NCBI GenBank assembly: GCA_002713365.1
Contig: PASR01000011.1
Coordinates: forward strand, 229,856 to 293,855
Source: Rhodospirillaceae bacterium
GTDB taxonomy: Bacteria > Pseudomonadota > Alphaproteobacteria > UBA6615
Direction of reading: 5' to 3'
DNA: 64,000 nt
Shown: in pieces, positions 21,284 to 31,262 of the stretch
Layout of the letters: each line of letters begins with the position of its first letter
How positions within the stretch are numbered: position 1 is the first letter of the stretch
Made by a program: the position numbers and the translations under genes
Notes under the pieces: model-generated
What the model saw: the letters and a program-made list of their open reading frames with translations, nothing else
Databases searched by the model: none
What the model was told of the DNA's origin: nothing

Positions 21284-22050
21284 TTTATAAAAAATGCTGC
21301 TGTTATAATAAAATTAAATAATAACAATAAGATAGACGAAGAAACCACCGCATTTGTAGTCGCCCTCCCTACGCCCTGAGATCCACCAGTTGCGTGATAA
21401 CCATGATAGCTTCCCATAATAGCTATAATAAAACCAAAGACTATAGCTTTGACTATACCAGATATAAAACCAACAAATTCAAGGTTATTCCAAGTATGCC
21501 TTAGATAAATTACTGGATCAAAACCAAAATCATAAATAGATACAAGAAATCCACCCATCACTCCAATTATATCGGTAACTAGAACAAGCATAGGTAGCAT
21601 AATTACAGAAGCTATAATTCTTGGTGCAATAAGATATTTATATGGGTTGGTCGAAAGAGTTATAAGAGCGTCGATTTGTTCAGTGACTCGCATTGTAGCG
21701 ATTTCTGCGGCAATAGAAGCCCCAATACGTCCCGCAACAATCAGACCAGCTAAAACTGGTCCTAGTTCTCTAGTTATTCCCCAGACAACCACGTTAGAAA
21801 TTGTGTTTTCATTAGAAAAACCAAACCCGCTAAAACTTTGTAAGGCTAAAACCATTCCAGTAAAAATAGCGGTCAATCCTACGACCGGTAAAGAATAAAA
21901 ACCTATTTCAATAAGTTGATGCCATAAAACTTTACGATAAAAGGGGGGGCTGAAGCAGTGAATTAGACTAACCCCAGTAAATATTCCTATCCGGCCTGTG
22001 GTTGACAGAGAATATAAGAAAAAGCTGCCTAATGAGCGAATTAATTTCAT
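21280..22050 (-). CDS. mlaE: MlaE family lipid ABC transporter permease
   Basis: full-length MlaE/DUF140 permease; ATG at 22050 preferred within the called ORF to 22056. Confidence 0.88.
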   Translation of the reverse strand: MKLIRSLGSFFLYSLSTTGRIGIFTGVSLIHCFSPPFYRKVLWHQLIEIGFYSLPVVGLTAIFTGMVLALQSFSGFGFSNENTISNVVVWGITRELGPVLAGLIVAGRIGASIAAEIATMRVTEQIDALITLSTNPYKYLIAPRIIASVIMLPMLVLVTDIIGVMGGFLVSIYDFGFDPVIYLRHTWNNLEFVGFISGIVKAIVFGFIIAIMGSYHGYHATGGSQGVGRATTNAVVSSSILLLLFNFIITAAFFIK

Positions 22051-22052
22051 TA

Positions 22053-23204
22053 TCAATTATCCAGGCCTTTATAGATCCGGTGATGGCGCTGTCCGAGACG
22101 TGTTAATATTTCATATCCTATAGTACCCGAAATATCGGCCAAATCATCGATACTGATATTATTACCAATAAGTTCCGCATATATCCCTGGTTTAGCTTCG
22201 GGTATTTGAGTTACATCGATAGTAATTAAATCCATTGAGATACGTCCAACTATCGGCGCTACCTTGCCATTTATAAATGCAGTAGCAAAAGGTCTATTGT
22301 CTTTATTACTTACTTGACCTGAGGCTCGCGAAATGCCATCGGCATAACCCATTGCTAAAGTGGCAATCTTAGTTGGTTGATTAATTTTATGAGTAGCTCC
22401 ATAACCGACTGTTGAGGGATGATCAACATTTCGAATCTGAATTATTTGTGCTAATAAATGTACAACCCTCCGCATTGGGTTTTGGGCACTCTTTGTTACC
22501 TTTAAGCCATAAATCGAAGCACCAGGACGTATCATATCTAAATGATAGTCGGATCCAAGTAAGCAACCAGCAGAGTTAGCAAGGCTTAGACGTACCGGGC
22601 CAGTAATTACAGTTAGTTGTTTAACCAAGGTATTAAAAAGTACTAGTTGTTTTTTATTTGTAGATGATTTTTCATCGTCTGCACATGATAGATGGCTCAT
22701 TATTACTTTAATATCTAACTCATTTAGCATATTTACATTTGAACATAATTGTGACACGTCGTTTATGCTAAGGCCTAGTCTGGACATGCCAGTATCTATA
22801 TGTAAATAAGCCGCTTTACAGGGTATATTATCCTTCTTTAAGGTTTTCCATGTATCGATTTGGGATAGGCTATTAAGAGTAGGGGTTAATTGATGTTCAA
22901 CGAATAGCCACTCACTGTTAGCAGTTGGGCCATTAAGTATAACTATTTCAGTATTAGGTAAATCGGATCGAAGCTTTACCCCCTCATCTATAGTAGCAAC
23001 GAAAAAGGTTTTGCAACCGATTGAAGCTAAGGTTTTTGCTATCACAGAAGCACCGAGACCATAAGCATCTGATTTTATAGAGACACCGATCTCTGTATCT
23101 GGGGCGAGGGACTGTATATGTCTATAATTATGCTTTATGGCTTCCAGGTCTACAATAAGAACTGAACTGACACCGGGTGGTATCTGAGTGCCATTAAAGT
23201 TCAC
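22053..23204 (-). CDS. alr: alanine racemase
   Basis: SIKSDAYGLG PLP-lysine motif, HIDTGMSRLGL, GRISMDLITIDVT. Confidence 0.95.
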   Translation of the reverse strand: MNFNGTQIPPGVSSVLIVDLEAIKHNYRHIQSLAPDTEIGVSIKSDAYGLGASVIAKTLASIGCKTFFVATIDEGVKLRSDLPNTEIVILNGPTANSEWLFVEHQLTPTLNSLSQIDTWKTLKKDNIPCKAAYLHIDTGMSRLGLSINDVSQLCSNVNMLNELDIKVIMSHLSCADDEKSSTNKKQLVLFNTLVKQLTVITGPVRLSLANSAGCLLGSDYHLDMIRPGASIYGLKVTKSAQNPMRRVVHLLAQIIQIRNVDHPSTVGYGATHKINQPTKIATLAMGYADGISRASGQVSNKDNRPFATAFINGKVAPIVGRISMDLITIDVTQIPEAKPGIYAELIGNNISIDDLADISGTIGYEILTRLGQRHHRIYKGLDN

Positions 23205-23207
23205 TTT

Positions 23208-24761
23208 CTAATACCGGTCTTCAGGTGTTCGCTCGTCAAGTGCTAGGTCAGAGAACTGGGTATAATCTCCATTAAAATGTAAGTGTGCTGTGCCAATCGG
23301 TCCATGCCTCTGTTTTCCTACAATAACTTCAGCTTTATTTCGGGACCGTTCGAGACGTTCTAATCTACGAGCAAACTTTTCCTCAGTTTCGTGTTCACGC
23401 TGTTCACGAGAGTCACGATCTAGATAATATTCTTCTCTATATAAAAATAAGACTACATCAGAATCTTGCTCTATAGAGCCAGATTCTCTTAAATCTGATA
23501 ATTGGGGTCTTTTTTCTTCTCTTTGTTCAACTGCTCGAGATAGTTGACTTAAAGCTACTACTGGGACGTTTAGTTCCTTTGCAAGTGCCTTAAGAGATCG
23601 TGTTATAAGTGATACTTCCTGAACTCTATTTTCATTTCGGGATGCCGTGGGTGGATTAATTAATTGGAGATAATCCACAATAATAAGGCTTAACCCTTGC
23701 TGGCGTTTAAGTCTGCGGGCTCTTGTTCGAATCTGAGAAACTGTCAGCGCAGGAGTATCGTCTATAAAGAGTTTTAGGGTGTGAAGTGCCTGAGAAACAG
23801 CAAAAACTCGATTGTATTCATCTTCGCTAACATCGCCTCTACGAATTGCATCAGATCGCACATGTGCTTGCTCCGATATTATTCGTGTTGCTAGCTGTTC
23901 AGCAGACATTTCTAAAGAAAAAAACGCAATAACCTCACGCTCTTCAATAGTATTTCCAGTATCATCAGTTGTTTGGTTTGCTGATGAAGCTGCGTTATAA
24001 GCTATGTTGGTAGCTAATGCAGTTTTACCCATCGAAGGTCGGCCAGCTATAATTACCAAATCAGATTTATGCAATCCTCCTAATAATTGATCCAAATCAC
24101 GAAAACCGGAAGGTACTCCCACTAATTCAGTATCACGTCTGTAAGCGGCTGCAGCTAGGTCTATTGCTGAGGTAACGGCGGAACGAAATTCTTTGAACCC
24201 GCCTTCAATAGCACCTTCTTCAGCAAGATTAAATAAACGACCCTCTGCCGCTTCAATCTGAAGCTCTGCAGGAGTATCAATATCGTGTTCGTAGGCTTTA
24301 TTGGCTAATTCTTGACCAATATCAATTAACTCTCGTCTTAAAAAACAGTCATAAATCTCTTTACATAGATCTTGAGCGTTTTGAATTGTTATTACTGAAT
24401 TAGCCAATTCAGCAAGATATGCTTGTCCACCTATTTCGGCCAAAGTTTCATCATTAATAAAATAATTTTTTAACGTAACAGGGTCTGCTAATTGTCCAAG
24501 GTCAATTAGCCTTGAACAAGTTTCGTAGACTCGGGAGTGAGCGGGGTCAGCAAAATGCTCGGGAAGTAAAAACTCTTGTACCTTCTCATATGACCTATTA
24601 TTGGCAAGAATAGCTCCTATAAGTGCCATTTCGGCTTCATAGTTATGTGGTAAGATACGAAAGGCAGACTCTTCGTTTTCATGCAATAATGTTACATTGT
24701 GGGGGTCTAATTCTTTGGAGTCGTCTGTATCAGTTTTTGTCATGGTTCCGAACATTACCAA
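23208..24761 (-). CDS. dnaB: replicative DNA helicase DnaB
   Basis: GRPSMGKTALATNIA, SLEMSAEQLATR, LIIVDYLQLI, SQLSRAVEQR; no intein. Confidence 0.97.
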   Translation of the reverse strand: MVMFGTMTKTDTDDSKELDPHNVTLLHENEESAFRILPHNYEAEMALIGAILANNRSYEKVQEFLLPEHFADPAHSRVYETCSRLIDLGQLADPVTLKNYFINDETLAEIGGQAYLAELANSVITIQNAQDLCKEIYDCFLRRELIDIGQELANKAYEHDIDTPAELQIEAAEGRLFNLAEEGAIEGGFKEFRSAVTSAIDLAAAAYRRDTELVGVPSGFRDLDQLLGGLHKSDLVIIAGRPSMGKTALATNIAYNAASSANQTTDDTGNTIEEREVIAFFSLEMSAEQLATRIISEQAHVRSDAIRRGDVSEDEYNRVFAVSQALHTLKLFIDDTPALTVSQIRTRARRLKRQQGLSLIIVDYLQLINPPTASRNENRVQEVSLITRSLKALAKELNVPVVALSQLSRAVEQREEKRPQLSDLRESGSIEQDSDVVLFLYREEYYLDRDSREQREHETEEKFARRLERLERSRNKAEVIVGKQRHGPIGTAHLHFNGDYTQFSDLALDERTPEDRY

Positions 24762-24965
24762 GAGAATGCAGCAATTAGTTTTTAAGCTTTACGTGAGTTT
24801 GCTGAAACCTGAGGATAAGGTTGTATAATTGGTGCTTGCTATTTATTTTAATCTGTTGATGTAGTCAGAATTGTATCAGATTCGTATAATAAATAATAAA
24901 TGATTAATCCATTGTCGCCATTATGTGCACAAAAACCATATTTTTGAATTGAAGGAGAGTTAATT

Positions 24966-25946
24966 ATGCGTGCAGCGTGGCACACTAAATTCGGAACTGC
25001 TGAAGAGGTTCTTGAGGTCGGTATATTGGATGTTCCAGTGCCGAAGTCCGGAGAAGTTTTAATTAGAGTTTATGCTTCTGGCATAAATCCATTAGATGTT
25101 AAAAAAAGGGCTGGTCTTAGGGGTAGTTTGAAGGTTGAAAGAGCTATTCCCCACTACGATGGTGCTGGTATTATAGAAGCGGTAGGTGAAGGAGTTGATT
25201 CTCAGCGCATTGGACAGCGAGTGTGGCTTTTTGAAGGGCAATATAATCGCTGGCTGGGCACTTCAGCAGAATATACATGCATACCAGAAAGTCGGGCGGT
25301 TTTACTTCCAGAGTCTGTCAGTTTTTCTGAAGGTGCTTGTCTTGGAATACCTGCTTTAACAGCACATCGAGCAGTTTGTGCTGATGGTTCTGTAAAAGAT
25401 AAAACAATTTTAGTGACTGGCGCCGCAGGTGCAGTAGGTGGCTATGCAGTTCAGTTTGCTACTCTATTAGGAGCAACGGTTATTGGAACTGTAAGTAGTG
25501 ATGCGAAGGCTCTGATTGCAGAATCTTATGGCGCTAAACACGTTATAAATTATAAAACTGAGGATGTAATAGAACGAGTAAAGGAGTTAACCAAAGGTAT
25601 AGGGGTTGATCGCGTAGTTGAAGTAGAACTGGGCGGTAATATGCCGATAACTTCTCGTATATTAAACAAAAATGCTGTGATAGCTGCGTACGCTTCTATG
25701 TCTGTTCCAGAGTTGCCTCTAAAATTTTATCCGTTATTAAGTACGGGTCCAAGCATACAAATTGTGGCTTGTTTTACTGTCCCTGAGGCGGATAAAATAC
25801 AGGGTGCTATGGATATAAGCGCTTGGATGGCAGCTGGCCAGTTGCAACACAATGTTGGAGCTACCTATACTTTAGATGAAATTGTAATTGCGCACCAGTC
25901 TCTTGAGAATGGAATGTTAACGGGTGGAGCTGTAATTTTAATTTAG
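24966..25946 (+). CDS. NADPH:quinone reductase-like MDR oxidoreductase
   Basis: VTGAAGAVGGYAVQFA, zinc-independent MDR fold. Confidence 0.88.
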   Translation: MRAAWHTKFGTAEEVLEVGILDVPVPKSGEVLIRVYASGINPLDVKKRAGLRGSLKVERAIPHYDGAGIIEAVGEGVDSQRIGQRVWLFEGQYNRWLGTSAEYTCIPESRAVLLPESVSFSEGACLGIPALTAHRAVCADGSVKDKTILVTGAAGAVGGYAVQFATLLGATVIGTVSSDAKALIAESYGAKHVINYKTEDVIERVKELTKGIGVDRVVEVELGGNMPITSRILNKNAVIAAYASMSVPELPLKFYPLLSTGPSIQIVACFTVPEADKIQGAMDISAWMAAGQLQHNVGATYTLDEIVIAHQSLENGMLTGGAVILI

Positions 25947-25959
25947 GAGTCGTTTTTAT

Positions 25960-27195
25960 TTATTGAGCTGCTTGACTTTCTTCAGCAATAACACTTTTTT
26001 CCCATTCAGCAATATATTCCCGGGTTAAGGGTACGGCATCTTGTTTTTTAGAAACTTGAATTTGAAACACCATTTGACCATTTTGTCTAAAGCCAATTTC
26101 AGCAGCAATTAAATAAAACTCCCACATTCGACAGAACTCTTCATCATAGAGTATTTGCGCTTCTTTACGCTTGGATTGAAATCGTTCTCGCCATTTATAG
26201 AGAGTTTCGGCGTAGTGTAATCTGAGTATTTCTATATCAGTTATCCAAAGACCAGTCTTTTCTATTGCGCTTATAACTTCTGACATAGCTGGAGCATAAC
26301 CACCTGGGAAAATGTATTTTCTAAGCCAAGAATTTGTTGTTCCAGGAGGGTCAATTCTGCCTATGGAATGGATCAAAGCTATGCCATCGTCGGCTAGTAG
26401 TTCTTTAACCTTGTTAAAGTACTCTTTGTAATGTCCTGCTCCTACGTGCTCTAACATTCCCACTGAGACTATTCTATCAAAGATTCCTGTTTGCTGCCTA
26501 TAATCTTTAAGCTGAAAAACTGCTTGGCTAGATAGTTTAGCATTATTTGCGCGTTCTACACTGACTTTATGCTGTTCTTTTGATAATGTAACGCCAGTTA
26601 CATCGGCTCCACTAATTTGAGCTAAATATAATCCCATGCCTCCCCAGCCTGAGCCTATATCAAGAATTTTTAGTCCATGCCTATTCAAAAGCAATTTAGC
26701 CGCAATATGCCTTTTTTTACTTACTTGAGCCTCTTCCAAACTTAATGTGTCTTTATCAAAGTAGGCGCAGGAATATTGACGGTCTTCATCAAGGAATAAA
26801 TCATATAAATCATCCGAGAGGTCATAGTGATGCGCTACATTTTTTTGTGCTTTTCCAATCGGGTTATGTTGTTGAATACGTCGGAATAACCTACTTAACC
26901 GGCCAGTAATTTTATATAAAGGGTAATTTTCAAGGTACTTAAGATTATTTGTAACCAAACTTAGAAAATCATATAGCGTTCCGTTATCAAGTGTTAGTGT
27001 ACCTTTCATGTAGGCCTCACCAACAGATAGCTGAGGATTAAACAATAAACGCCACTGGGTGATTCTATCGTGTATACGAATTGTGACTTGGACACCAGAG
27101 CCGTCCCCAAAGCTCTGACTAAGTCCTTTATTGTCTATTAGGCAAAGGTTGCCGTTTTTAATAACAGCTCTAAGAAAACGCGATAGCATCATCAA
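25960..27195 (-). CDS. cfa: cyclopropane-fatty-acyl-phospholipid synthase
   Basis: NVAHHYDLSDDLYDLFLD, KILDIGSGWGGMGLYLA, SVGMLEHVG. Confidence 0.93.
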   Translation of the reverse strand: MMMLSRFLRAVIKNGNLCLIDNKGLSQSFGDGSGVQVTIRIHDRITQWRLLFNPQLSVGEAYMKGTLTLDNGTLYDFLSLVTNNLKYLENYPLYKITGRLSRLFRRIQQHNPIGKAQKNVAHHYDLSDDLYDLFLDEDRQYSCAYFDKDTLSLEEAQVSKKRHIAAKLLLNRHGLKILDIGSGWGGMGLYLAQISGADVTGVTLSKEQHKVSVERANNAKLSSQAVFQLKDYRQQTGIFDRIVSVGMLEHVGAGHYKEYFNKVKELLADDGIALIHSIGRIDPPGTTNSWLRKYIFPGGYAPAMSEVISAIEKTGLWITDIEILRLHYAETLYKWRERFQSKRKEAQILYDEEFCRMWEFYLIAAEIGFRQNGQMVFQIQVSKKQDAVPLTREYIAEWEKSVIAEESQAAQ

Positions 27196-27268
27196 TTAAG
27201 CCAACTCCTATATAGATATAATTAAAATATATATAAAATATACCTAATAGCTAAACTGTTTTATTTAG

Positions 27269-27946
27269 TTAAACATCTTCTGAGGTATTGTCAGTTTCAT
27301 CGGAAGTTTTTTCTTTTAATAGTTCACTCGCTAAATTATCAGATACTTCTTCTTCAACTAGGCCTTCTGCAGCTGCCACTTCTGCTTCCGCATCGTCTGC
27401 AATTGCTAGGGCTACTTCCGTAGCAGTATCCCCTTCATTTTCCTCCAATTGATCTGTATTTATAAGTGCAGATCCAGCTTCTAATTGTAGTTTCGCTTCT
27501 TCTTCTGTTCTAGCTATATTTACGGTAATATTAACACTTACCTCTGGATGCAAGGCTACTCGTGTTTCATAAACTCCCAACGCCTTGATGGGCTTATTTA
27601 ATAAAATCTGGTTACGGTTTACAGTAGCTCCAGCCTCAGTAACAGATTCAGAAATGTCCCTTGCAGATACTGATCCGTAAAGCTGACCACTGTCTCCTGC
27701 TTGACGAATTATTGTTACACTTATTCCATCTATTTTTACAGAAACAGACTCAGCCTCTTGACGTCGTTTTAAATTATCGGCTTCTAACTGTGTTCGTTGT
27801 TGTTCAAATACAGCTTGATTACTATTTGTCGCTCGCATAGCTTTCTTTTTGGGAAGCAAAAAATTTCTTGCGTATCCAGCTTTTACATTAACCACATCGC
27901 CCATTTGGCCTAATTTTTCGATTCGCTCGAGCAGAATAACTTGCAT
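27269..27946 (-). CDS. rplI: 50S ribosomal protein L9 with long acidic C-terminal extension
   Basis: [39 protein letters not shown] at 27946. Confidence 0.97.
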   Translation of the reverse strand: MQVILLERIEKLGQMGDVVNVKAGYARNFLLPKKKAMRATNSNQAVFEQQRTQLEADNLKRRQEAESVSVKIDGISVTIIRQAGDSGQLYGSVSARDISESVTEAGATVNRNQILLNKPIKALGVYETRVALHPEVSVNITVNIARTEEEAKLQLEAGSALINTDQLEENEGDTATEVALAIADDAEAEVAAAEGLVEEEVSDNLASELLKEKTSDETDNTSEDV

Positions 27947-27970
27947 TTCCAATTCTCCTAGTCGGGCTAA

Positions 27971-28228
27971 TTAATCTATTACGTATGGTAAAAGAGCTAA
28001 AAACCTAGCCCTTTTAATTGCACGGGCTAGTTCTCTCTGTTTTTTTAGTGAAACAGCGGTAATTCTGCTAGGTACAATTTTACCCCGTTCAGAGATATAG
28101 CGTTGAAGGGTTTTAATGTCTTTATAATCTATTTTAGGCGCATTAGGTCCTGAGAATGGACACGTTTTACGGCGTCTAAAAAAAGGACGTCGGCCGCCAC
28201 CACCTCCGTTGGATCTTTCATCACTCAT
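27971..28228 (-). CDS. rpsR: 30S ribosomal protein S18
   Basis: [49 protein letters not shown]. Confidence 0.98.
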   Translation of the reverse strand: MSDERSNGGGGGRRPFFRRRKTCPFSGPNAPKIDYKDIKTLQRYISERGKIVPSRITAVSLKKQRELARAIKRARFLALLPYVID

Positions 28229-28683
28229 TGGGATAACTCCTCCGATTTTGTTTCATAATCAGAAACAATTTCACGATCTTTATCATTAGTTATCGGTTCC
28301 TCACGGTCAGAATCATTAGGAATACTATATGAGTCTTCTCGATCCCTTCCGGTGTTATCTTTGCGGCCCCGAGTCATAACAGATGGACCCTCTTCTAGTT
28401 CGTCAACTCGGAGGGTTAAATATCGGAGTACATCTTCATTTAGACGTTCGTTACGTTCTAATTCATTAATAGCTGCAACCGGGGAGTCGATATTTAGCAT
28501 AACATAATGACCCTTCCGATTTTTTTTAATTCTATAGGCTAAATTCTTTAGACCCCAATGCTCGACGTCTATAATTTTTCCGCCGTCTTTTTGTATTAGT
28601 CCAGAAAACGTCTCCACAAGCCCCTCGACTTGAGCACTAGATATATCTTGACGTGCTATAAATACATGTTCGTATAATGGCAT
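28225..28683 (-). CDS. rpsF: 30S ribosomal protein S6
   Basis: [15 protein letters not shown]..., [23 protein letters not shown]. Confidence 0.97.
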   Translation of the reverse strand: MPLYEHVFIARQDISSAQVEGLVETFSGLIQKDGGKIIDVEHWGLKNLAYRIKKNRKGHYVMLNIDSPVAAINELERNERLNEDVLRYLTLRVDELEEGPSVMTRGRKDNTGRDREDSYSIPNDSDREEPITNDKDREIVSDYETKSEELSQ

Positions 28684-28710
28684 TCAGCATTCTCCTCGCG
28701 GATGTTAATT

Positions 28711-28818
28711 GGCTACCGCCGATCGATCCTATATTTACAATCGCGGCCGCATAGCCATAGCTGGCAATTTATAAATAAAATCACCAGCAAGGAGTTGTTA
28801 TCGCTATTTTAACTAGCG
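28711..28818 (-). ncRNA. structured rpsF mRNA leader (candidate S6:S18-type autoregulatory element)
   Basis: three consecutive hairpins upstream of rpsF: 28802-28818 (CGCTA/TAGCG), 28760-28788 (GCTGG/CCAGC), 28711-28756 (GGCTA/TAGCC enclosing CCGCGAT/ATCGgCGG with a TGCGG bulge). Confidence 0.45.
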
Positions 28819-28834
28819 TCTACATTCAATCCGC

Positions 28835-28864
28835 GTATAAAACACAACCCAAACCCGTGCGCAA
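28835..28864 (-). promoter_or_regulatory. candidate sigma70-type promoter for rpsF operon
   Basis: TTGCGC - 18 nt - TTATAC on the minus strand, upstream of the structured leader. Confidence 0.4.
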
Positions 28865-28935
28865 GATGTTTAAATATAATTTTTAGTTAAATATTATATT
28901 ATACCACATATTAGCAGAATCTGGTTAATGTTGGC

Positions 28936-28965
28936 TTGCGGAGCTTAAACTGCCCATAGTATGTA
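28936..28965 (+). promoter_or_regulatory. candidate sigma70-type promoter for fabD
   Basis: TTGCGG - 18 nt - TATGTA, about 65 nt upstream of the fabD ATG. Confidence 0.35.
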
Positions 28966-29029
28966 TTTCTTATCACATATTTCTTAATAAACTTTTTATT
29001 TTATTAGTTAAAATTCTTGGAGTGTTAGT

Positions 29030-29971
29030 ATGTCTCGTGCGTTTGTTTTCCCAGGTCAGGGTAGTCAAGAAGTTGGAATGGGTCGTGAATTATCGGAAGC
29101 TTTTACATCTGCTCGTTTAGTATTTGAAGAAATAGATGATGCATTAGGGCAGAAATTAAGTTCTATAATATTTAAAGGCCCTGCAGAAGAATTAATTTTA
29201 ACTGAAAATGCTCAGCCTGCTCTCATGGCGGTATCTACTGCTGTGATCAGAGTTCTTGAAGAACAAGGAAATTTTAGAATTGCACAAAAAGCTAGTTATG
29301 TTGCTGGCCATAGTTTAGGGGAATACTCAGCATTGACATCTGTAAAAGCCTTAGAACTGGCAGATGCTGCCCGTCTACTTAAGATACGAGGTAAGGCGAT
29401 GCAAGCTGCCGTGCCTTTGGGCAAGGGTGCAATGGCAGCTATACTTGGCCTTGGTTTGGAGGAAGTTGAAGAAGTTGTATTAGAAGCCTCACAAAGTGAA
29501 ATTTGTGAAGTTGCTAACGATAATTCTGATGGACAAGTTGTAGTTAGCGGCAATGTTTCGGCTGTTGAACGCTCTGTCGAAATAGCTAAAAAGAAAGGAG
29601 CAAAACGTGGTATTCTATTGCCAGTAAGTGCGCCCTTCCATTGTCAGCTAATGCAGCCTGCTGCTGATGTAATGAGAGATGCTCTGATGTCATCGAGACT
29701 TATTACTCCTGAATTACCTGTTATAACCAATGTTAATGCCCAACCTGTTAGGGATCCAGAGGAACTACGTAATTTATTAATAGAACAGATAACTAAAAAG
29801 GTTCGTTGGCGTGAATCTATATTATCACTTAGTAATTTAGGAGTGGAGCATATATTTGAAGTTGGCTCTGGTAAGGTGTTAAGTGGATTAACTAGGAGAA
29901 TTAATTCTGATCTTAAAGCGCAATCTATTGCGACACCTGCAGAAGTAGAAACCTTTCTCCAATCATTATGA
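29030..29971 (+). CDS. fabD: malonyl CoA-ACP transacylase
   Basis: FVFPGQGSQEVGMG, AGHSLGEYSAL. Confidence 0.97.
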   Translation: MSRAFVFPGQGSQEVGMGRELSEAFTSARLVFEEIDDALGQKLSSIIFKGPAEELILTENAQPALMAVSTAVIRVLEEQGNFRIAQKASYVAGHSLGEYSALTSVKALELADAARLLKIRGKAMQAAVPLGKGAMAAILGLGLEEVEEVVLEASQSEICEVANDNSDGQVVVSGNVSAVERSVEIAKKKGAKRGILLPVSAPFHCQLMQPAADVMRDALMSSRLITPELPVITNVNAQPVRDPEELRNLLIEQITKKVRWRESILSLSNLGVEHIFEVGSGKVLSGLTRRINSDLKAQSIATPAEVETFLQSL

Positions 29972-30017
29972 GATTAAATTAATTTAATAATTAATAGAGA
30001 ACATATATGGAGAAGTT

Positions 30018-30755
30018 ATGTTTGATTTAAGTGGTAAGACTGCTCTGGTAACAGGTGCAAGTGGTGGTATTGGAGCATCTGTTGCTCGAATGCTATGGTC
30101 TAATGGTGCTAGTGTAGTCTTATCTGGCACTCGATTAGATCGTCTTGAAGCATTATCAACTGAATTGGGCAGTCGTTGTTTTGTAATTCCTGCAGATTTA
30201 TCTAAGACTGAAGATATTGATTCTTTAAATAAAAAATCTCAGACTGTTGCTGGTTCAATTGATATTCTAGTTAATAACGCGGGTCTTACAAAGGATAATT
30301 TAGCGATTCGTATGAATGAAAAAGATTGGCAAGATGTAATAGATGTTAATCTTACCGCCGCATTTCTTCTGAGTCGTTCGGTTTTACGATCAATGATGAA
30401 AAAAAGGTGGGGAAGAATTGTAAATATAACATCTGTTGTGGGAGCCATTGGAAATTCTGGTCAAGTTAATTATGCTGCTTCAAAAGCTGGTTTGGTTGGC
30501 ATGACTAAATCATTAGCACAAGAAGTTGCTAGCAGAGGCATTACAGTCAACTGTGTAGCACCTGGTTTTATAGAAACTGCAATGACTGAAATTTTGACCG
30601 AGGCTCAAAAAGATGCCATTTTGGACCGTATTCCTGCCTCTTGCTTGGGATCTGTTGATGATGTAAGTGCTTGTGCATTATTTCTTGCGAGCAATGAGGC
30701 TAGTTATGTGACTGGCCAAACAATTCACGTCAATGGGGGAATGGCGATGATTTGA
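30018..30755 (+). CDS. fabG: 3-oxoacyl-ACP reductase
   Basis: VTGASGGIG, NNAGLTKDNL, YAASKAGLVGMTKSLA. Confidence 0.96.
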   Translation: MFDLSGKTALVTGASGGIGASVARMLWSNGASVVLSGTRLDRLEALSTELGSRCFVIPADLSKTEDIDSLNKKSQTVAGSIDILVNNAGLTKDNLAIRMNEKDWQDVIDVNLTAAFLLSRSVLRSMMKKRWGRIVNITSVVGAIGNSGQVNYAASKAGLVGMTKSLAQEVASRGITVNCVAPGFIETAMTEILTEAQKDAILDRIPASCLGSVDDVSACALFLASNEASYVTGQTIHVNGGMAMI

Positions 30756-30796
30756 TGCAGTATAAATTTATAACTCATAAATAATGCAGCTTGACG

Positions 30797-30841
30797 GAGC
30801 ACGCGAACCCAGCTAAGTGGCGCGTAGGCTCTTATTAGAGC
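30797..30841 (+). ncRNA. GC-rich intergenic hairpin element between fabG and acpP (unassigned)
   Basis: GAGC-ACGCG ... CGCGT-ag-GCTC (30797-30831) competing with GCTC-TTATTA-GAGC (30828-30841). Confidence 0.4.
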
Positions 30842-30963
30842 TAAAATAAAGTGAGGCCAAAAATTGAAGTGGGTAGCAATAATATTATAGTTGATATATT
30901 TTCTTTGTTAACTTACTTAAGTATTAGCTTCGAATATCATTAGCAACTAAAGGCAAATAAAAC

Positions 30964-31197
30964 ATGAGCGATATCGCCGAACGAGTGCAGAAAATAGTCG
31001 TTGAGCATCTAGGCGTTGACGACTCCAAAGTAATTGAGAATGCAAGCTTTATAGAAGATCTTGGAGCTGATAGCCTCGATACGGTCGAGTTAGTCATGGC
31101 TTTTGAAGAAGAGTTCGGATGTGAAATACCAGATGATGCAGCTGAGAACATACTGACTGTCGGAGACGCAGTTAAGTTCCTGGAAGAAGCAAGCTGA
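30964..31197 (+). CDS. acpP: acyl carrier protein
   Basis: [21 protein letters not shown]. Confidence 0.98.
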   Translation: MSDIAERVQKIVVEHLGVDDSKVIENASFIEDLGADSLDTVELVMAFEEEFGCEIPDDAAENILTVGDAVKFLEEAS

Positions 31198-31262
31198 TTT
31201 GTTTGATATTATAACTCGGCTAAGCAGTTCCGAAGTTAAAAAATGATTGCGGTGTTAACACA

